NCBI GenBank assembly: GCA_020346185.1
Contig: CP070775.1
Span: forward strand, 636,002-688,863
Length of the DNA stretch: 52,862 nucleotides
Direction: 5' to 3'
From: Betaproteobacteria bacterium
GTDB taxonomy: Bacteria; Pseudomonadota; Gammaproteobacteria; Burkholderiales; Eutrophovitaceae
Below, in pieces: positions 1 to 8,680 of the stretch. The notes beneath the pieces are model-generated. The model did no database searches and was not told the origin of the DNA. It saw only the letters and a program-made list of their open reading frames with translations. Numbering within the stretch: position 1 is the first letter of the stretch; the number at the start of each line of letters is the position of its first letter. Position numbers and translations under genes: made by a program.

Positions 1-1
1 G

Positions 2-139
2 CGGGATCGTGCATGGTCACTGATCAGACATCTGCAGCGGCGGATAGATCGCCAGGGGTTGGCTCTAACACCGCCGGCTATTGACGTGGCGAAACAGGTT
101 TTCCGGGAAGCGTTCGGTTTTGAATTTCTTTGGTTCTGA
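2..139 (+). CDS. C-terminal end of an unidentified protein, cut by the window start
   Basis: An open frame enters from the left edge and stops at TGA 137-139, giving 45 visible residues rich in Arg, Leu and aromatic residues and ending in a Phe/Trp-rich tail (GFEFLWF). It stops about 20 bp before the pilin start, so it is probably the last gene of an upstream MSHA assembly block; MshF sits just before the pilins in known loci. The visible part is too short to identify and I do not recognise it. The alternative is that it is non-coding and open by chance. Confidence 0.35.
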   Translation, partial: RDRAWSLIRHLQRRIDRQGLALTPPAIDVAKQVFREAFGFEFLWF

Positions 140-159
140 ATTTTGTTGGAGAGACAGTA

Positions 160-570
160 ATGAAACAGCGCGGCTTTACACTGATTGAGTTGGTGGTAGT
201 GATCGTCATTCTCGGTATTCTGGCGGCGACGGCACTGCCGAGATTCATTGACTTGTCGGACAGCGCGCGCGCGGCTGCGGTCCAAGGCGTCGCGGCAGCG
301 GCAACTTCCGGCTTTGCGATCAACTATGCCGCGCGCAAGACCAGCGCAGCGGGCAATGTGGCAGTCGGTATGGCGGATCCATGCACCAGCGCCACACTGG
401 GCGCGGTCATGACCGGTGGTTTCCCGACCGCCAAGTATGCACTGGACGGCACCGTGGGCACTCAGGATTGCAGCGCGGTGAATGCCGATGGTCTCACTGG
501 CGTTTGCACCATTGAGGATATTGCTGATACCAGTTTCACGGCCCAAGTCAGCTACATCTGCGCGCAGTAA
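160..570 (+). CDS. mshA: MSHA-type major type IV pilin (MshA/MshB-like)
   Basis: Structural subunit of a mannose-sensitive-haemagglutinin-type IV pilus, inserted in the inner membrane and assembled into the fibre. The 136-residue product has a 5-residue leader with the prepilin peptidase site [10 protein letters not shown] (Gly-1, Phe+1, Glu+5), a roughly 20-residue hydrophobic helix, and then the stretch [18 protein letters not shown] typical of MshA pilins. The C-terminal half carries four Cys, probably two disulfides. The ATG at 160 is chosen because GGAGAG lies 6 nt upstream and it gives the canonical short leader; a TTG at 130 would add ten residues. It opens the minor-pilin block. MshA and MshB are hard to separate by eye; being the only pilin of this type here, it is probably the major subunit. 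Confidence 0.85.
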   Translation: MKQRGFTLIELVVVIVILGILAATALPRFIDLSDSARAAAVQGVAAAATSGFAINYAARKTSAAGNVAVGMADPCTSATLGAVMTGGFPTAKYALDGTVGTQDCSAVNADGLTGVCTIEDIADTSFTAQVSYICAQ

Positions 571-602
571 TCACCCGGCCAGGCGTTCCGTCTTGCATCA
601 GT

Positions 603-627
603 GGCCCATGCCGTCAACGGCGTGGCC
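603..627 (+). promoter_or_regulatory. Stem-loop between major pilin and minor pilin genes
   Basis: GGCC (603-606) and GCCGT (610-614) can pair with ACGGC (617-621) and GGCC (624-627) around a tiny CA loop, with one bulged base. A mixed C/T tract, not a clean T-run, follows. It may be a leaky terminator or an mRNA 3'-end stabiliser that raises pilin over minor subunits. This is inferred by eye. Confidence 0.4.
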
Positions 628-651
628 CTTCTTGCTTGCTGATCGGTTATC

Positions 652-1113
652 GTGATGATTGCTGAACCGGTTCGGTCGGCGGCGCGCGGCTTCACCATCA
701 TCGAACTGATCGTGGTCATTGTCATTATTGGCATCCTGTTGGTGGTGGCGGCGGCGAGACTGACCGGTGTGGACGCATTTGAGGTTCAGGCCTTTTTCGA
801 TTCGACGAAGTCGGCGGTGCGCTTTGCGCAGAAGCTTGCGGTGGCGCAACGCACCAACGTTGTCGTTGTGGTAGGCGCGACCAGTGTCAGTGTTTGCTAC
901 ACCAGCCCCGGCTGCGGGTCTCCGGTAACCGATCCGACGACCGGGCGGGCGATGAGGGTGTCGGCCCCCTCCGGCGTTTCGGTTTCCGGACCGGCTTCAG
1001 TCAGTTTCGACGGTTTGGGGAGCGCGACTCCGGGCGGCACCATTACCGTAAACGGGGGCGGAATGACCCGAAGCCTGGTTATCGAGCAAGACACCGGCTA
1101 TGTCCACGACTAA
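652..1113 (+). CDS. mshC: MSHA minor pilin MshC (GspH/FimT-like prepilin)
   Basis: Minor pilin-like subunit of the MSHA pilus, expected in the inner membrane and at the pilus tip or initiation complex. The 153-residue product starts with GTG at 652; an ATG follows directly at 655 and is equally possible. Leader of about 13 residues ends in G/FTIIE (Gly-1, Phe+1, Glu+5), followed by a strongly hydrophobic helix. The rest is a small beta-rich domain with two Cys (VCYTSPGC), and the end, ...TGYVHD, is typical of MshC. No strong ribosome site is visible. It lies 81 bp after the major pilin, with a stem-loop between them. Confidence 0.8.
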   Translation: MMIAEPVRSAARGFTIIELIVVIVIIGILLVVAAARLTGVDAFEVQAFFDSTKSAVRFAQKLAVAQRTNVVVVVGATSVSVCYTSPGCGSPVTDPTTGRAMRVSAPSGVSVSGPASVSFDGLGSATPGGTITVNGGGMTRSLVIEQDTGYVHD

Positions 1114-1327
1114 CAGTTGGTTGAAAAGGCTAATGCGTAGCTCGCTTACTCTTCGCCTATTCTCTTCGGCTTGGGCTTCGACCTACATGGCTTTGGCCCA
1201 TATGAGTCTTTGCCGAGACCCGCAGAGTGGGCCTTGTTCTCGTGCGCAGGGTTCTATCGAACCAGGCGGCTCGTTGCACTCAAGTTGCTCGCCACGCCGC
1301 TTTCAACGAACTGCCGGGCGGGCCCGA
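1114..1327 (+). other. 214-bp gap between mshC and mshD
   Basis: The mshD frame stays open upstream through this gap as far as 1100, but the predicted residues (Ser/Arg/Cys-rich, no pilin leader) do not look coding. No repeat, tRNA or clear promoter was recognised. GC-rich palindromic blocks (GGGCCC and GGGGCCCC) lie around 1320-1337, at the mshD start. The gap is unusual here because the following junctions overlap. Confidence 0.4.
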
Positions 1328-1936
1328 ATGGGGCCCCGCGCAGCGCAGCGAGGCGTCACCTTTATCGAACTTGTCATGTTCATCCTTGTCGTCGGCGTCG
1401 GGCTCACAGGCATTCTGCTGGTTTATGTCAACACGGTTCGCTACAGCGCTGACCCGGTGACTCGCAAGCAAATGCTCGCTGTCGCCGAGGCGATGCTGGA
1501 AGAAAGCGCTTTAATGCCCTTCACCTACTGTGATCCCGATGACGCTGCTGCGGCTACAGCCGCTGCTGCCTCGGTGGCTGCGGGGAACTGTGCAAGCACC
1601 ATCGAGACGATCGGACCGGAAGCAGGCGAATCACGTTATACCCCAGCCAATCCGTTTGATAATGTCAACGACTATGCCGGCTTTGATACGACAACAGCGC
1701 TGCCTGCCGGCATTGCCGACATCGCCGGCACCGTAATTGGCAGCCTGACCGGATACAGCGCGTTCTTGACGGCCACTGCTAAGGCGCTCGGCCCGGCCGG
1801 CTCGGTCATTGCGGCGACCGATGGCAATGGTGCGCCGCAGGCTTTGTTGGTCACCGTAACCGTGACCGCGCCTGGCGGCGACAGCGTTTCGCTCAGTGGT
1901 TACCGCACAAGGTATGCACCCAATGCCGTGCCGTGA
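1328..1936 (+). CDS. mshD: MSHA minor pilin MshD
   Basis: Minor prepilin-like subunit of the MSHA pilus. The 202-residue product starts at ATG 1328, which puts the cleavage site after eight residues plus Gly: MGPRAAQRG/VTFIE, with Val instead of the usual Phe at +1 and Glu kept at +5. A hydrophobic helix follows, then an Ala-rich segment (near residues 70-80) and a variable C-terminal domain. The frame is open another 76 codons upstream, but that extension would bury the prepilin signal, so the longer start was rejected. Its end overlaps the start of mshO. Family membership rests on the N-terminus and on position between mshC and mshO. Confidence 0.75.
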   Translation: MGPRAAQRGVTFIELVMFILVVGVGLTGILLVYVNTVRYSADPVTRKQMLAVAEAMLEESALMPFTYCDPDDAAAATAAAASVAAGNCASTIETIGPEAGESRYTPANPFDNVNDYAGFDTTTALPAGIADIAGTVIGSLTGYSAFLTATAKALGPAGSVIAATDGNGAPQALLVTVTVTAPGGDSVSLSGYRTRYAPNAVP

Positions 1937-2807
1937 CGGCGCATACGACGAATCACTTGACGCGCTGCATCGCGGGCGCGCCGAGACCGGTTTTAGCCTT
2001 GCCGAAACGGTCATCGTGATCGTGATCCTGGGCGTTATTTCCGCTGTGGTAGCGGTGTTTATTCGCGGCCCGATCGATGCGTATTTCGATGTGTCGCGAC
2101 GGGCGCAGCTGTCCGATACGGCAGATGCGGCGCTGCGGCGCATCGGGCGTGACCTGCGACGTGCCCTGCCCAACAGCGTTCGTGTCGCCGGTGCATGTAC
2201 TGGGACAACGCCCTGTTATCTCGAATATGTGCCGGTCATTGCAGGTGGCCGTTATCGGGCTGAGCGCGATCAATCAGGCAGCGGCGATCCGCTCGACTTC
2301 ACCGACGACACCGACACGGCTTTCGACCTGATTGGACCGAACATCACATTACCGGCCACGCCTTTGTGGCTGGTGGTCTACAACCTCGGCATACCTGGTG
2401 CGAGCGCATACTCAGGTGACTCGGCGGCGAGTGACGTGCGTCGGCCCTATGGGGGAGGCAGCGGCAGCGTATCGGCCATCAGGTTTACATCAACCAGTGC
2501 GTTGCCATTCGAATCGCCGGCCCGCCGCTTCCACATCGTGTCAACACCGGTTAGCTATGCGTGCACACCGGCCCCCGGCAAAGGGAGGCTCGTGCGTCAC
2601 AGTGGCTACGGATTCTCCGTGGCGCAGCCGGTCCCGCCGGGCGGCCGCACCTCGCTGCTGGCAAATGCCGTCACCTCCTGCAACTTCACCTACTCGACGC
2701 GGGAAGTGGCGCGCAGCGCCGGGCTGATCTCCATGTCGCTGGAGATCAGCCGTGACGGCGAAACACTCGGTTTGTTCCACCAGGTACATGTTTCCAATGT
2801 ACCGTGA
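1923..2807 (+). CDS. mshO: MSHA minor pilin MshO
   Basis: Large minor prepilin of the MSHA system (about 294 residues), comparable to GspJ/PilW-type subunits. A rather long leader of 23 residues ends in ETG/FSLAE (Gly-1, Phe+1, Glu+5), followed by a roughly 20-residue membrane helix and a segment with RRIGRDLRRALPNS-like residues typical of MshO/PilW. ATG 1923 is preferred because AAGG at 1909-1912 lies 10 nt upstream; ATG 1914 and GTG 1896 are in-frame alternatives. It overlaps mshD by about 14 bp and is itself overlapped by mshP, suggesting translational coupling. Confidence 0.75.
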   Translation: MPCRDGAYDESLDALHRGRAETGFSLAETVIVIVILGVISAVVAVFIRGPIDAYFDVSRRAQLSDTADAALRRIGRDLRRALPNSVRVAGACTGTTPCYLEYVPVIAGGRYRAERDQSGSGDPLDFTDDTDTAFDLIGPNITLPATPLWLVVYNLGIPGASAYSGDSAASDVRRPYGGGSGSVSAIRFTSTSALPFESPARRFHIVSTPVSYACTPAPGKGRLVRHSGYGFSVAQPVPPGGRTSLLANAVTSCNFTYSTREVARSAGLISMSLEISRDGETLGLFHQVHVSNVP

Positions 2808-3228
2808 GTGCCAGCGCGGCGTCGGGCTCGTCACCGCCGTATTTCTGCTGGTCGTGATTGCCGGCCTGATCAGTTTTTTGTTGCGCGTGTCAGGGCTGCA
2901 GCACTCGACCGCTGCCCTGGACCTGCAAGGTGCGCGTGCCTTTCAGTCGGCACGCGCCGGCATCGAATGGGGAGTGTATCGGGCATTGCGCGACAACAGT
3001 TGCGCGAGCAGCGCTTCGTTCGGCCTGGCGGGAGACCTGTCGGATTTCACTGTCACCGTCCGGTGTGTTGACGTGCCATACACGGAAGTCGATGCTACCG
3101 TGAAACACGTCTATTCGATTGTGGCGACGGCCTGTAACCGTCCGGCGGCAGGGGCTTGTCCCGGCCCCATGGGGTCATTTTATGTGGAACGCCAATTGCA
3201 GGCACTGGTAGATCAGGTCAAACGATAG
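2788..3228 (+). CDS. mshP: MSHA biogenesis protein MshP
   Basis: About 146 residues, starting at ATG 2788 or 2797 inside the end of mshO. The N-terminus has a short basic leader, then RG/VGLVTAVFLLVVIAG, a hydrophobic helix. There is no Glu at +5 of this prepilin-like signal (Thr instead), the pattern seen in tip-type minor pseudopilins such as GspK and in other MshP proteins. The remainder contains several Cys (near 70, 95, 125 and 135). It probably caps or initiates the pilus with MshO and MshQ. Assignment rests on the N-terminal signature and on the conserved order O-P-Q. Confidence 0.75.
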   Translation: MFPMYRECQRGVGLVTAVFLLVVIAGLISFLLRVSGLQHSTAALDLQGARAFQSARAGIEWGVYRALRDNSCASSASFGLAGDLSDFTVTVRCVDVPYTEVDATVKHVYSIVATACNRPAAGACPGPMGSFYVERQLQALVDQVKR

Positions 3229-3267
3229 GCTTCAAACGCCCTGACGGGTGATCCTGCTAGCGCCAAC

Positions 3268-6200
3268 GTGCCAATCTACTTTCGCATATTGCTGACTGCG
3301 TTTGCAGCGCTGCTTTGGTCGGCAGACGGCCTTGCGCAGGTGAAATTCATTGCGAGCGACATCGATCGTGGCAACGTGGCTGCGATTACTTTGAGCGTTC
3401 CCGGCACGGCGTCAGTTGGCGATTTGCTGATCACTGTAATTAGTTTGCGCGGCGGCGCCAGCCAGACCATCGAGGCTCCGGCGGGCTGGAACTTCGAGCA
3501 TCGCGAAGACAACGGTAATAATTTGGCGCAGTCGGTTTACTGGCGCGTCGTCCAGAGCGCTGATGTCGGCGGTAGCTTCACCTGGAATGGCTGGAGTCGA
3601 GAGCGTGCCGTCGGTGCGATGCTGGTTTACCGTGGAGTCGACACGCTTGCCGGGGCCCCTATCGATGTTAGTGGTGGCCAGTTCGGCAGCGGCACGCAGA
3701 TTACCGCACCCTCGGTCACGCCGAACTCGACTGGCCCACTGCTGGTGCTTGCCTTCGGACAGGCAGCCGGCAACCGCACCATTATCTCACCGGGCGCGAG
3801 TACGGTGCGGATCAACAACTACGAAACGGGCAGCACAAATGACGGCGTGACCATGGAGATTGCCGATACGCAATTCGCCGGCAGCGGCGCCACGCCAAAC
3901 TACGTTGCGACGTCCAATCGCAGCGACAACAACGTTGGCCAGGCCATTGCCATCAAGGCGGCAGCGCTTGCGCCCGGCGCCCCGTTCGTGTTCTACCGGA
4001 TGGAGGAAGTGTCCTGGAGCGGTGCCGCCGGCGAGGTAATAGACTCGAGCGGCAATCGGAGGAATGGCACGGTGGTCGGCCTGGTGCAGCCCACGGCTTT
4101 CGGCCGAGTCTGCCGCGGTGCCTTGATCCCGTTCAACGACAACTTCGGGCAGCAGGACGGCATCGATAGCGGCTTCGATATCAACAGCGTTGGGAATCGT
4201 GGCACGATTTCCTTCTGGTATCAGGCTGCCGCCGACTGGAACAGCGGAATGGCTCGACAGTTGTTTGATGCGTCGGCACGCTTGCCAGGCCCGGATCCGT
4301 ACTTCTTCGCGGCGGTCCAGGGCAACGGTGCGCTTCGCTTCGCGCTGAAAGACGTCAATGATGGTGAACACCTGGTCAGCTCTGCACCGCAGAGCATCAC
4401 TGCCGGAACCTGGGTGCACGTCGCCTTCACGTGGCAGCTTGCCTCCGACCCCGGCAATCGGATTCGTGTCTATATCGATGGAACGCTGGCGGGTGAAGCG
4501 GGCACCTCGCAGCGGGACCTGTCGCCAGGGCTCGGTAACTTGCTGATCGGAGACAACAGAGTTAACTACGGCGGCAACGGCTCGACGCCCAACTCCGCCA
4601 ATGGCGTCATCGATGAGTTGCGCGTCTACAGTTTCGAGCAGACAGCGCAGGAGATTCAGACCGATCGCGACGTGCCGAACCCATGTGGCCTGCGGGCAGA
4701 GTACCGGCTGGACGAGCTTTCATGGAATGGTACGCTTGGTGAAGTGCTGGATAGCTCTCCGAATGGTCTCAATGGCACCGCGATTGGCGGTGCTACTGCA
4801 ACCCCGGCACGGGTCTGTAACGGCGCGCGACTGAACATTGCGCCAGAGCCGCTCACAGACTATGTCGAGGTGCCGGATAATCCGTTACTGGATATCACTG
4901 ATGCCCTGACGGTTACCGCATGGGTCAATCCGTCGGTCTATCCGGCGAGCGGGCTGATGGCGGTGGTATCGAAAGGCACCAATTACAGTTTCTATATCAC
5001 TCCAACTGGTCAATTGAACTGGCGGTGGAATACCGGCACTGCACAGTTGACAACCGCCGGCGGTGCAGTGCCGCTCAACGCCTGGACGCATATCGCGCTC
5101 ACCTTCGCGCCGGGACAGCAAACCATCTATATCAATGGCGTTGCCAGTGCGAGCGGCACGGACGACGCAACCTTGTTAACCAACAACCTGCCACTGCAGA
5201 TTGGAGAAGACCAGGGCTTCGGCGGTGGCTCACGACGCTGGCGCGGTCTCATTGACGAAGTCCAGATTCACGCCGCGACCTTAACCGCGGCTGATGTCAT
5301 GGTAATCGTAAACACCACCCGACCGTGTTTGTCGTTCGTCGATCATTACTACGTGCAGCACGCAGCCAGCGGTGTCAACTGCCAGGCGGAGCCCATCACT
5401 ATCACGGCGCATGACGTCAACCACTTAGCGAGCAACGCAGAGTCGCGCATCATCACGATTACCGCTGCGCGGGTCGCGGGTGCGGCTGGTAACCGTGGTG
5501 ATTTCGCGCTTGTGACAGGAACCGGAGCCTTCAACAATGGCACGGCCGACGATGGTGTCGCAACCTATGCATTCGGCACCTCCGAGGTGCAGGTCGTGCT
5601 CGCTTACAAGAATACCTGGGTGCAGACCGTCAACATGGACGTTACTGATGGGACGGCGACCGATACCAGTGGCACGGCCGCGGCTGACGCCGGCTACAAC
5701 CAGGATCTTTCGTTCGTTCCCGCCGGTTTCCGTTTCGTCGACGCTGCCAACAGCAACCTACCGAACCAAGTCGCAGGCGTAACCAATGGGCCGTTTTACC
5801 TGCAGGCGATCCAGACCGGTGCCGGCGGTTGCACTACACCGGGACCATGCATCGGCGCGTGTACCGTGCCAACCGCATTCAGCAACGGTGCCACTGTCGA
5901 CATCGAGTTGGCGTTCACCTGTGACAACCCGACGACTTGCCAAGCGGGGCAACAGGTCAGCATCGTCAACAGTGGCAGCACCGCCATCGCCGCCAATCCT
6001 TCCATTGGTGTAACCAACTGGATTAACAAGACTTTACTGTTCGGTGCCAATGGCCAGGCAGCATTCGACATGGTTTATTCGGATGTCGGTGCCATCTCGC
6101 TGCATGCTCAGCATGACATCCTGCTGCAAGACGGCAGCTCGTCGGGCAATCTGATGACCGGTCAGAGCAACAGCTTCGTGGTGTCGCCATTTGGTTTTGT

Positions 6201-7656
6201 TATTGGGTCAACAGCGCCGAACGAGATCAAGCGTACCAGTGACGGATTCGTCAATCCGGGAGCCACCACGGCCGCCGACGCCCCTTTTTTTATTCGAGCT
6301 GGCGACGATTTTACTGTCACCGTGACGGCAGTTAACCAAGTCGGCGCAGCGACACCGAACTATGGGCGGGAGATGGTACCTGAAGGGGTGCTGCTGACGC
6401 CAAGTCTGGTTGCCGCATTGGGGCTGACGAATAACCCGGCTCTGACCAATCCGTCATCTTTTGCTGCGTTCAGTAACGGAACCGCGACGGGCACGACGTT
6501 CAGCTGGGGCGAGGTCGGCATTATCACGCTGACACCGAGTGTTGCCGACGGCAATTACCTCGGCGCCGGGGATGTCACCGGAACCCCGAGCGGTAACGTC
6601 GGACGGTTCGTGCCGTTTGATTTTGCCGTGACGCGTAACGCGCCACTGTTCGAGGCCGGATGCAGTGTCGCCGGCAAGGACGCATTTACTTACATTGGCG
6701 AACCCTTTGTCTACCGGACAGCGCCGGTGATCACGGTGACGGCCCGCAACAAGACCGGTGGCAAGACACAGAACTACAGCGGCGATTTCTTCAACATTAC
6801 TTCGGCATCGCTGACCGGAAAGTCCTATACAGCGGCGAGCGGGTCACTCGATCTGGCGGGTCTGTCGGGAACTGATCCGATGATTCGCTACAACGGAGAC
6901 GGTATTGCCGCGCCGCCGCCGCGGGGCGTTGGTGTTTTGACCTTTAGTGCCGGGAGGGGTCTGAAATTTGTACGCACGACGCCGATCGTGGCCTTTGACG
7001 CTGATATCGCGCTGGCGATCAATGTCAACGATTCCGACGGCACGACGGTGGCACTGATCGACACAGTTACCGGCTCGAACCCGGTTCATTTTGGGCAAGC
7101 CACCGCTGGCAACGGCATTGTTTTTTCCGGGACTGCGGTGACCGCGGGCAAGACACCGCGGGAGATGCGGTTCGGCCGGCTACGCATGTTCAACGCTTCC
7201 GGCACCGCTCGGCTGACCCTGCCACTGAGGGTCCAGGCCGAGTTCTACACGGCAAACGGCTTCGTCAGGAATGGCGACGATAGTTGTACCAGTTTTAGCG
7301 GGTCTGACAAGACCATGGCATTTGTTCCCGCGACCAATCTCGTCGCCTGCGAAACGGCGGTGGCCCCGAGCGGCACCGTGGTGCTCACCGATGGGCTGGC
7401 GGGAGGATTGCAGTTGGCCGCTCCGGGTATCGGTAATGGCGGTAGCGTCGATCTGCGAATCAACCTCGCTGCGGCTGGCGGCAGCACCTGCACCGCTGTC
7501 GGTGGCGCCTCAGCACCCGCCACCTTCACGGCGCTAGATTTTCTGCGGGGCAACTGGGGGGGCTCTGCGTCCTGGGACCAGGACCCCGGCGCCAGGGCGA
7601 CTTTCGGTATCTACAAAAATGCCAGCGAGTTTCTCTATCTGCAAGAGAACTATTGA
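3268..7656 (+). CDS. mshQ: MshQ-like giant surface protein with two LamG-type domains and DUF6701
   Basis: 1462-residue secreted protein, probably the pilus-associated adhesin. GTG 3268 gives a signal peptide ending near LWSADGLAQ. Domains by eye: a beta-rich N-terminal module (about 24-230, with GDLLITVISLRGG and RERAVGAMLVYRGVD segments typical of extracellular beta-sandwich modules); LamG/concanavalin-like module 1 (about 240-470, with GTISFWYQ, WVHVAFTW and RVYIDGTLAGE); module 2 (about 474-686, with LTVTAWV, WTHIALTF and IYINGVA); then a DUF6701-type region (about 690-1460) rich in CxxxxxITI and DFAVTRNAPLFEAGC-like motifs. The C-terminus ends in a compact Tyr/Trp-rich segment. It follows mshP directly, as in known MSHA loci. 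Two LamG modules suggest carbohydrate or matrix binding (inference). Confidence 0.8.
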   Translation: MPIYFRILLTAFAALLWSADGLAQVKFIASDIDRGNVAAITLSVPGTASVGDLLITVISLRGGASQTIEAPAGWNFEHREDNGNNLAQSVYWRVVQSADVGGSFTWNGWSRERAVGAMLVYRGVDTLAGAPIDVSGGQFGSGTQITAPSVTPNSTGPLLVLAFGQAAGNRTIISPGASTVRINNYETGSTNDGVTMEIADTQFAGSGATPNYVATSNRSDNNVGQAIAIKAAALAPGAPFVFYRMEEVSWSGAAGEVIDSSGNRRNGTVVGLVQPTAFGRVCRGALIPFNDNFGQQDGIDSGFDINSVGNRGTISFWYQAAADWNSGMARQLFDASARLPGPDPYFFAAVQGNGALRFALKDVNDGEHLVSSAPQSITAGTWVHVAFTWQLASDPGNRIRVYIDGTLAGEAGTSQRDLSPGLGNLLIGDNRVNYGGNGSTPNSANGVIDELRVYSFEQTAQEIQTDRDVPNPCGLRAEYRLDELSWNGTLGEVLDSSPNGLNGTAIGGATATPARVCNGARLNIAPEPLTDYVEVPDNPLLDITDALTVTAWVNPSVYPASGLMAVVSKGTNYSFYITPTGQLNWRWNTGTAQLTTAGGAVPLNAWTHIALTFAPGQQTIYINGVASASGTDDATLLTNNLPLQIGEDQGFGGGSRRWRGLIDEVQIHAATLTAADVMVIVNTTRPCLSFVDHYYVQHAASGVNCQAEPITITAHDVNHLASNAESRIITITAARVAGAAGNRGDFALVTGTGAFNNGTADDGVATYAFGTSEVQVVLAYKNTWVQTVNMDVTDGTATDTSGTAAADAGYNQDLSFVPAGFRFVDAANSNLPNQVAGVTNGPFYLQAIQTGAGGCTTPGPCIGACTVPTAFSNGATVDIELAFTCDNPTTCQAGQQVSIVNSGSTAIAANPSIGVTNWINKTLLFGANGQAAFDMVYSDVGAISLHAQHDILLQDGSSSGNLMTGQSNSFVVSPFGFVIGSTAPNEIKRTSDGFVNPGATTAADAPFFIRAGDDFTVTVTAVNQVGAATPNYGREMVPEGVLLTPSLVAALGLTNNPALTNPSSFAAFSNGTATGTTFSWGEVGIITLTPSVADGNYLGAGDVTGTPSGNVGRFVPFDFAVTRNAPLFEAGCSVAGKDAFTYIGEPFVYRTAPVITVTARNKTGGKTQNYSGDFFNITSASLTGKSYTAASGSLDLAGLSGTDPMIRYNGDGIAAPPPRGVGVLTFSAGRGLKFVRTTPIVAFDADIALAINVNDSDGTTVALIDTVTGSNPVHFGQATAGNGIVFSGTAVTAGKTPREMRFGRLRMFNASGTARLTLPLRVQAEFYTANGFVRNGDDSCTSFSGSDKTMAFVPATNLVACETAVAPSGTVVLTDGLAGGLQLAAPGIGNGGSVDLRINLAAAGGSTCTAVGGASAPATFTALDFLRGNWGGSASWDQDPGARATFGIYKNASEFLYLQENY

Positions 7657-7681
7657 GCCAGCTGTGTCCAATATTTCTTCA

Positions 7682-7710
7682 TTGACAACAATGAGTTATT
7701 GAGTTAGTTT
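7682..7710 (+). promoter_or_regulatory. Candidate sigma-70 promoter before the MSHA assembly block
   Basis: A consensus -35 TTGACA at 7682-7687 is followed after 17 bp by TAGTTT (7705-7710), a weak -10. It lies in the only sizeable gap between mshQ and mshI and could drive mshI-N independently of the pilin genes. If used, transcription would start near 7717, just after GTG 7712, which would favour ATG 7745 as the mshI start. Confidence 0.35.
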
Positions 7711-7711
7711 C

Positions 7712-8680
7712 GTGTTGTTTAAGAAGTTCTGGAATGGCTCGATCATGAAGCGAAAACAGGCTGGCCGACGCGGCGCTGTTGCTGTGTGCTTCCAAAATGG
7801 CCGGGTCGACGTCGCGCGGGTGCAACGCAATCATGATGCACAACCGGTGCTCGACCTCTGGGCATCGTTACCCCGGGAAGATACCGACGCGGAGACCTTG
7901 GCGCGCCTGAGGCGCGACTACCATCTGGCGCGCGTCCCCTGCGTGACCCTGATGCCGGTGTTGGATTATCAGTTGCAGTTGATGCAGGCCCCTGCCGTGC
8001 CTGAGGCGGAACTCAGATCAGCCGTGCGCTGGCGCCTCAAGGACGCGCTGGAGTATTCACCCGATGCTGCCACCGTCGACGTCATTTCGGTGCCGGGTGA
8101 CCCGAATGCGCCTACCCGCGGCAGGTTCGTTTACGCGGTGGCCGCGCGCAATGAAGTAATTGCCAAGCGCATCGCGATGTTTTCCGAAGCTAAGTTGTCT
8201 CTCAAGGCAATTGATATCCCGGAAATGGCTCAGCGAAATATCGCGGCCATGTACGAGACGCCCCAACGAGCGCTGGCGATGTTGCATCTGACGCCAGAGC
8301 GCGGCTTGCTCACATTCACCGCTGGCGGCGAGCTGTATCTGGTCCGGTCGATAGATGTTGGTCTTGCTCAGCTGCAAAACGGTGGTGGAGACCTGCGCAA
8401 TCAGTTGCTGGAGCGCGTTGTGCTTGAGGTGCAAAGGTCGCTTGATCATTTTGACCGGCAGTTCAGTTATCTACCAGTCAGCAAACTGGTCCTGGCACCG
8501 CTGCCGGAAGACATCGGACTGCACGGCCAATTGTCCGAGAGCCTCTCTGTCGAGATCGAAGAGGTGCGACTGGAGAGTTGCATGGATATTTCGCAGCTGC
8601 CCGAACTCGCCGCCAGTGTCATGCAGTCCCAGCAGTTTCTGACCATCGGCGCTGCACTTCGAGAAGAGATGTCGGTTTGA
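7712..8680 (+). CDS. mshI: MSHA biogenesis protein MshI (PilM-like)
   Basis: 322-residue cytoplasmic protein of the PilM/actin-like class. In type IV pilus machines PilM binds the N-terminus of PilN and links the inner-membrane assembly platform to the cytoplasm. The body shows GAVAVCFQNGRVDVARV (a phosphate-1-like start), a central YAVAARNEVIAKRIAMFSEA-type segment and a late RSIDVGLAQ segment typical of MshI. GTG 7712 gives the usual basic N-terminus (MLFKKFW); ATG 7745 is the alternative and would be required if the candidate promoter just upstream is used. The last codon and TGA overlap the TTG start of the next gene (TTGA), indicating coupling. Confidence 0.8.
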   Translation: MLFKKFWNGSIMKRKQAGRRGAVAVCFQNGRVDVARVQRNHDAQPVLDLWASLPREDTDAETLARLRRDYHLARVPCVTLMPVLDYQLQLMQAPAVPEAELRSAVRWRLKDALEYSPDAATVDVISVPGDPNAPTRGRFVYAVAARNEVIAKRIAMFSEAKLSLKAIDIPEMAQRNIAAMYETPQRALAMLHLTPERGLLTFTAGGELYLVRSIDVGLAQLQNGGGDLRNQLLERVVLEVQRSLDHFDRQFSYLPVSKLVLAPLPEDIGLHGQLSESLSVEIEEVRLESCMDISQLPELAASVMQSQQFLTIGAALREEMSV

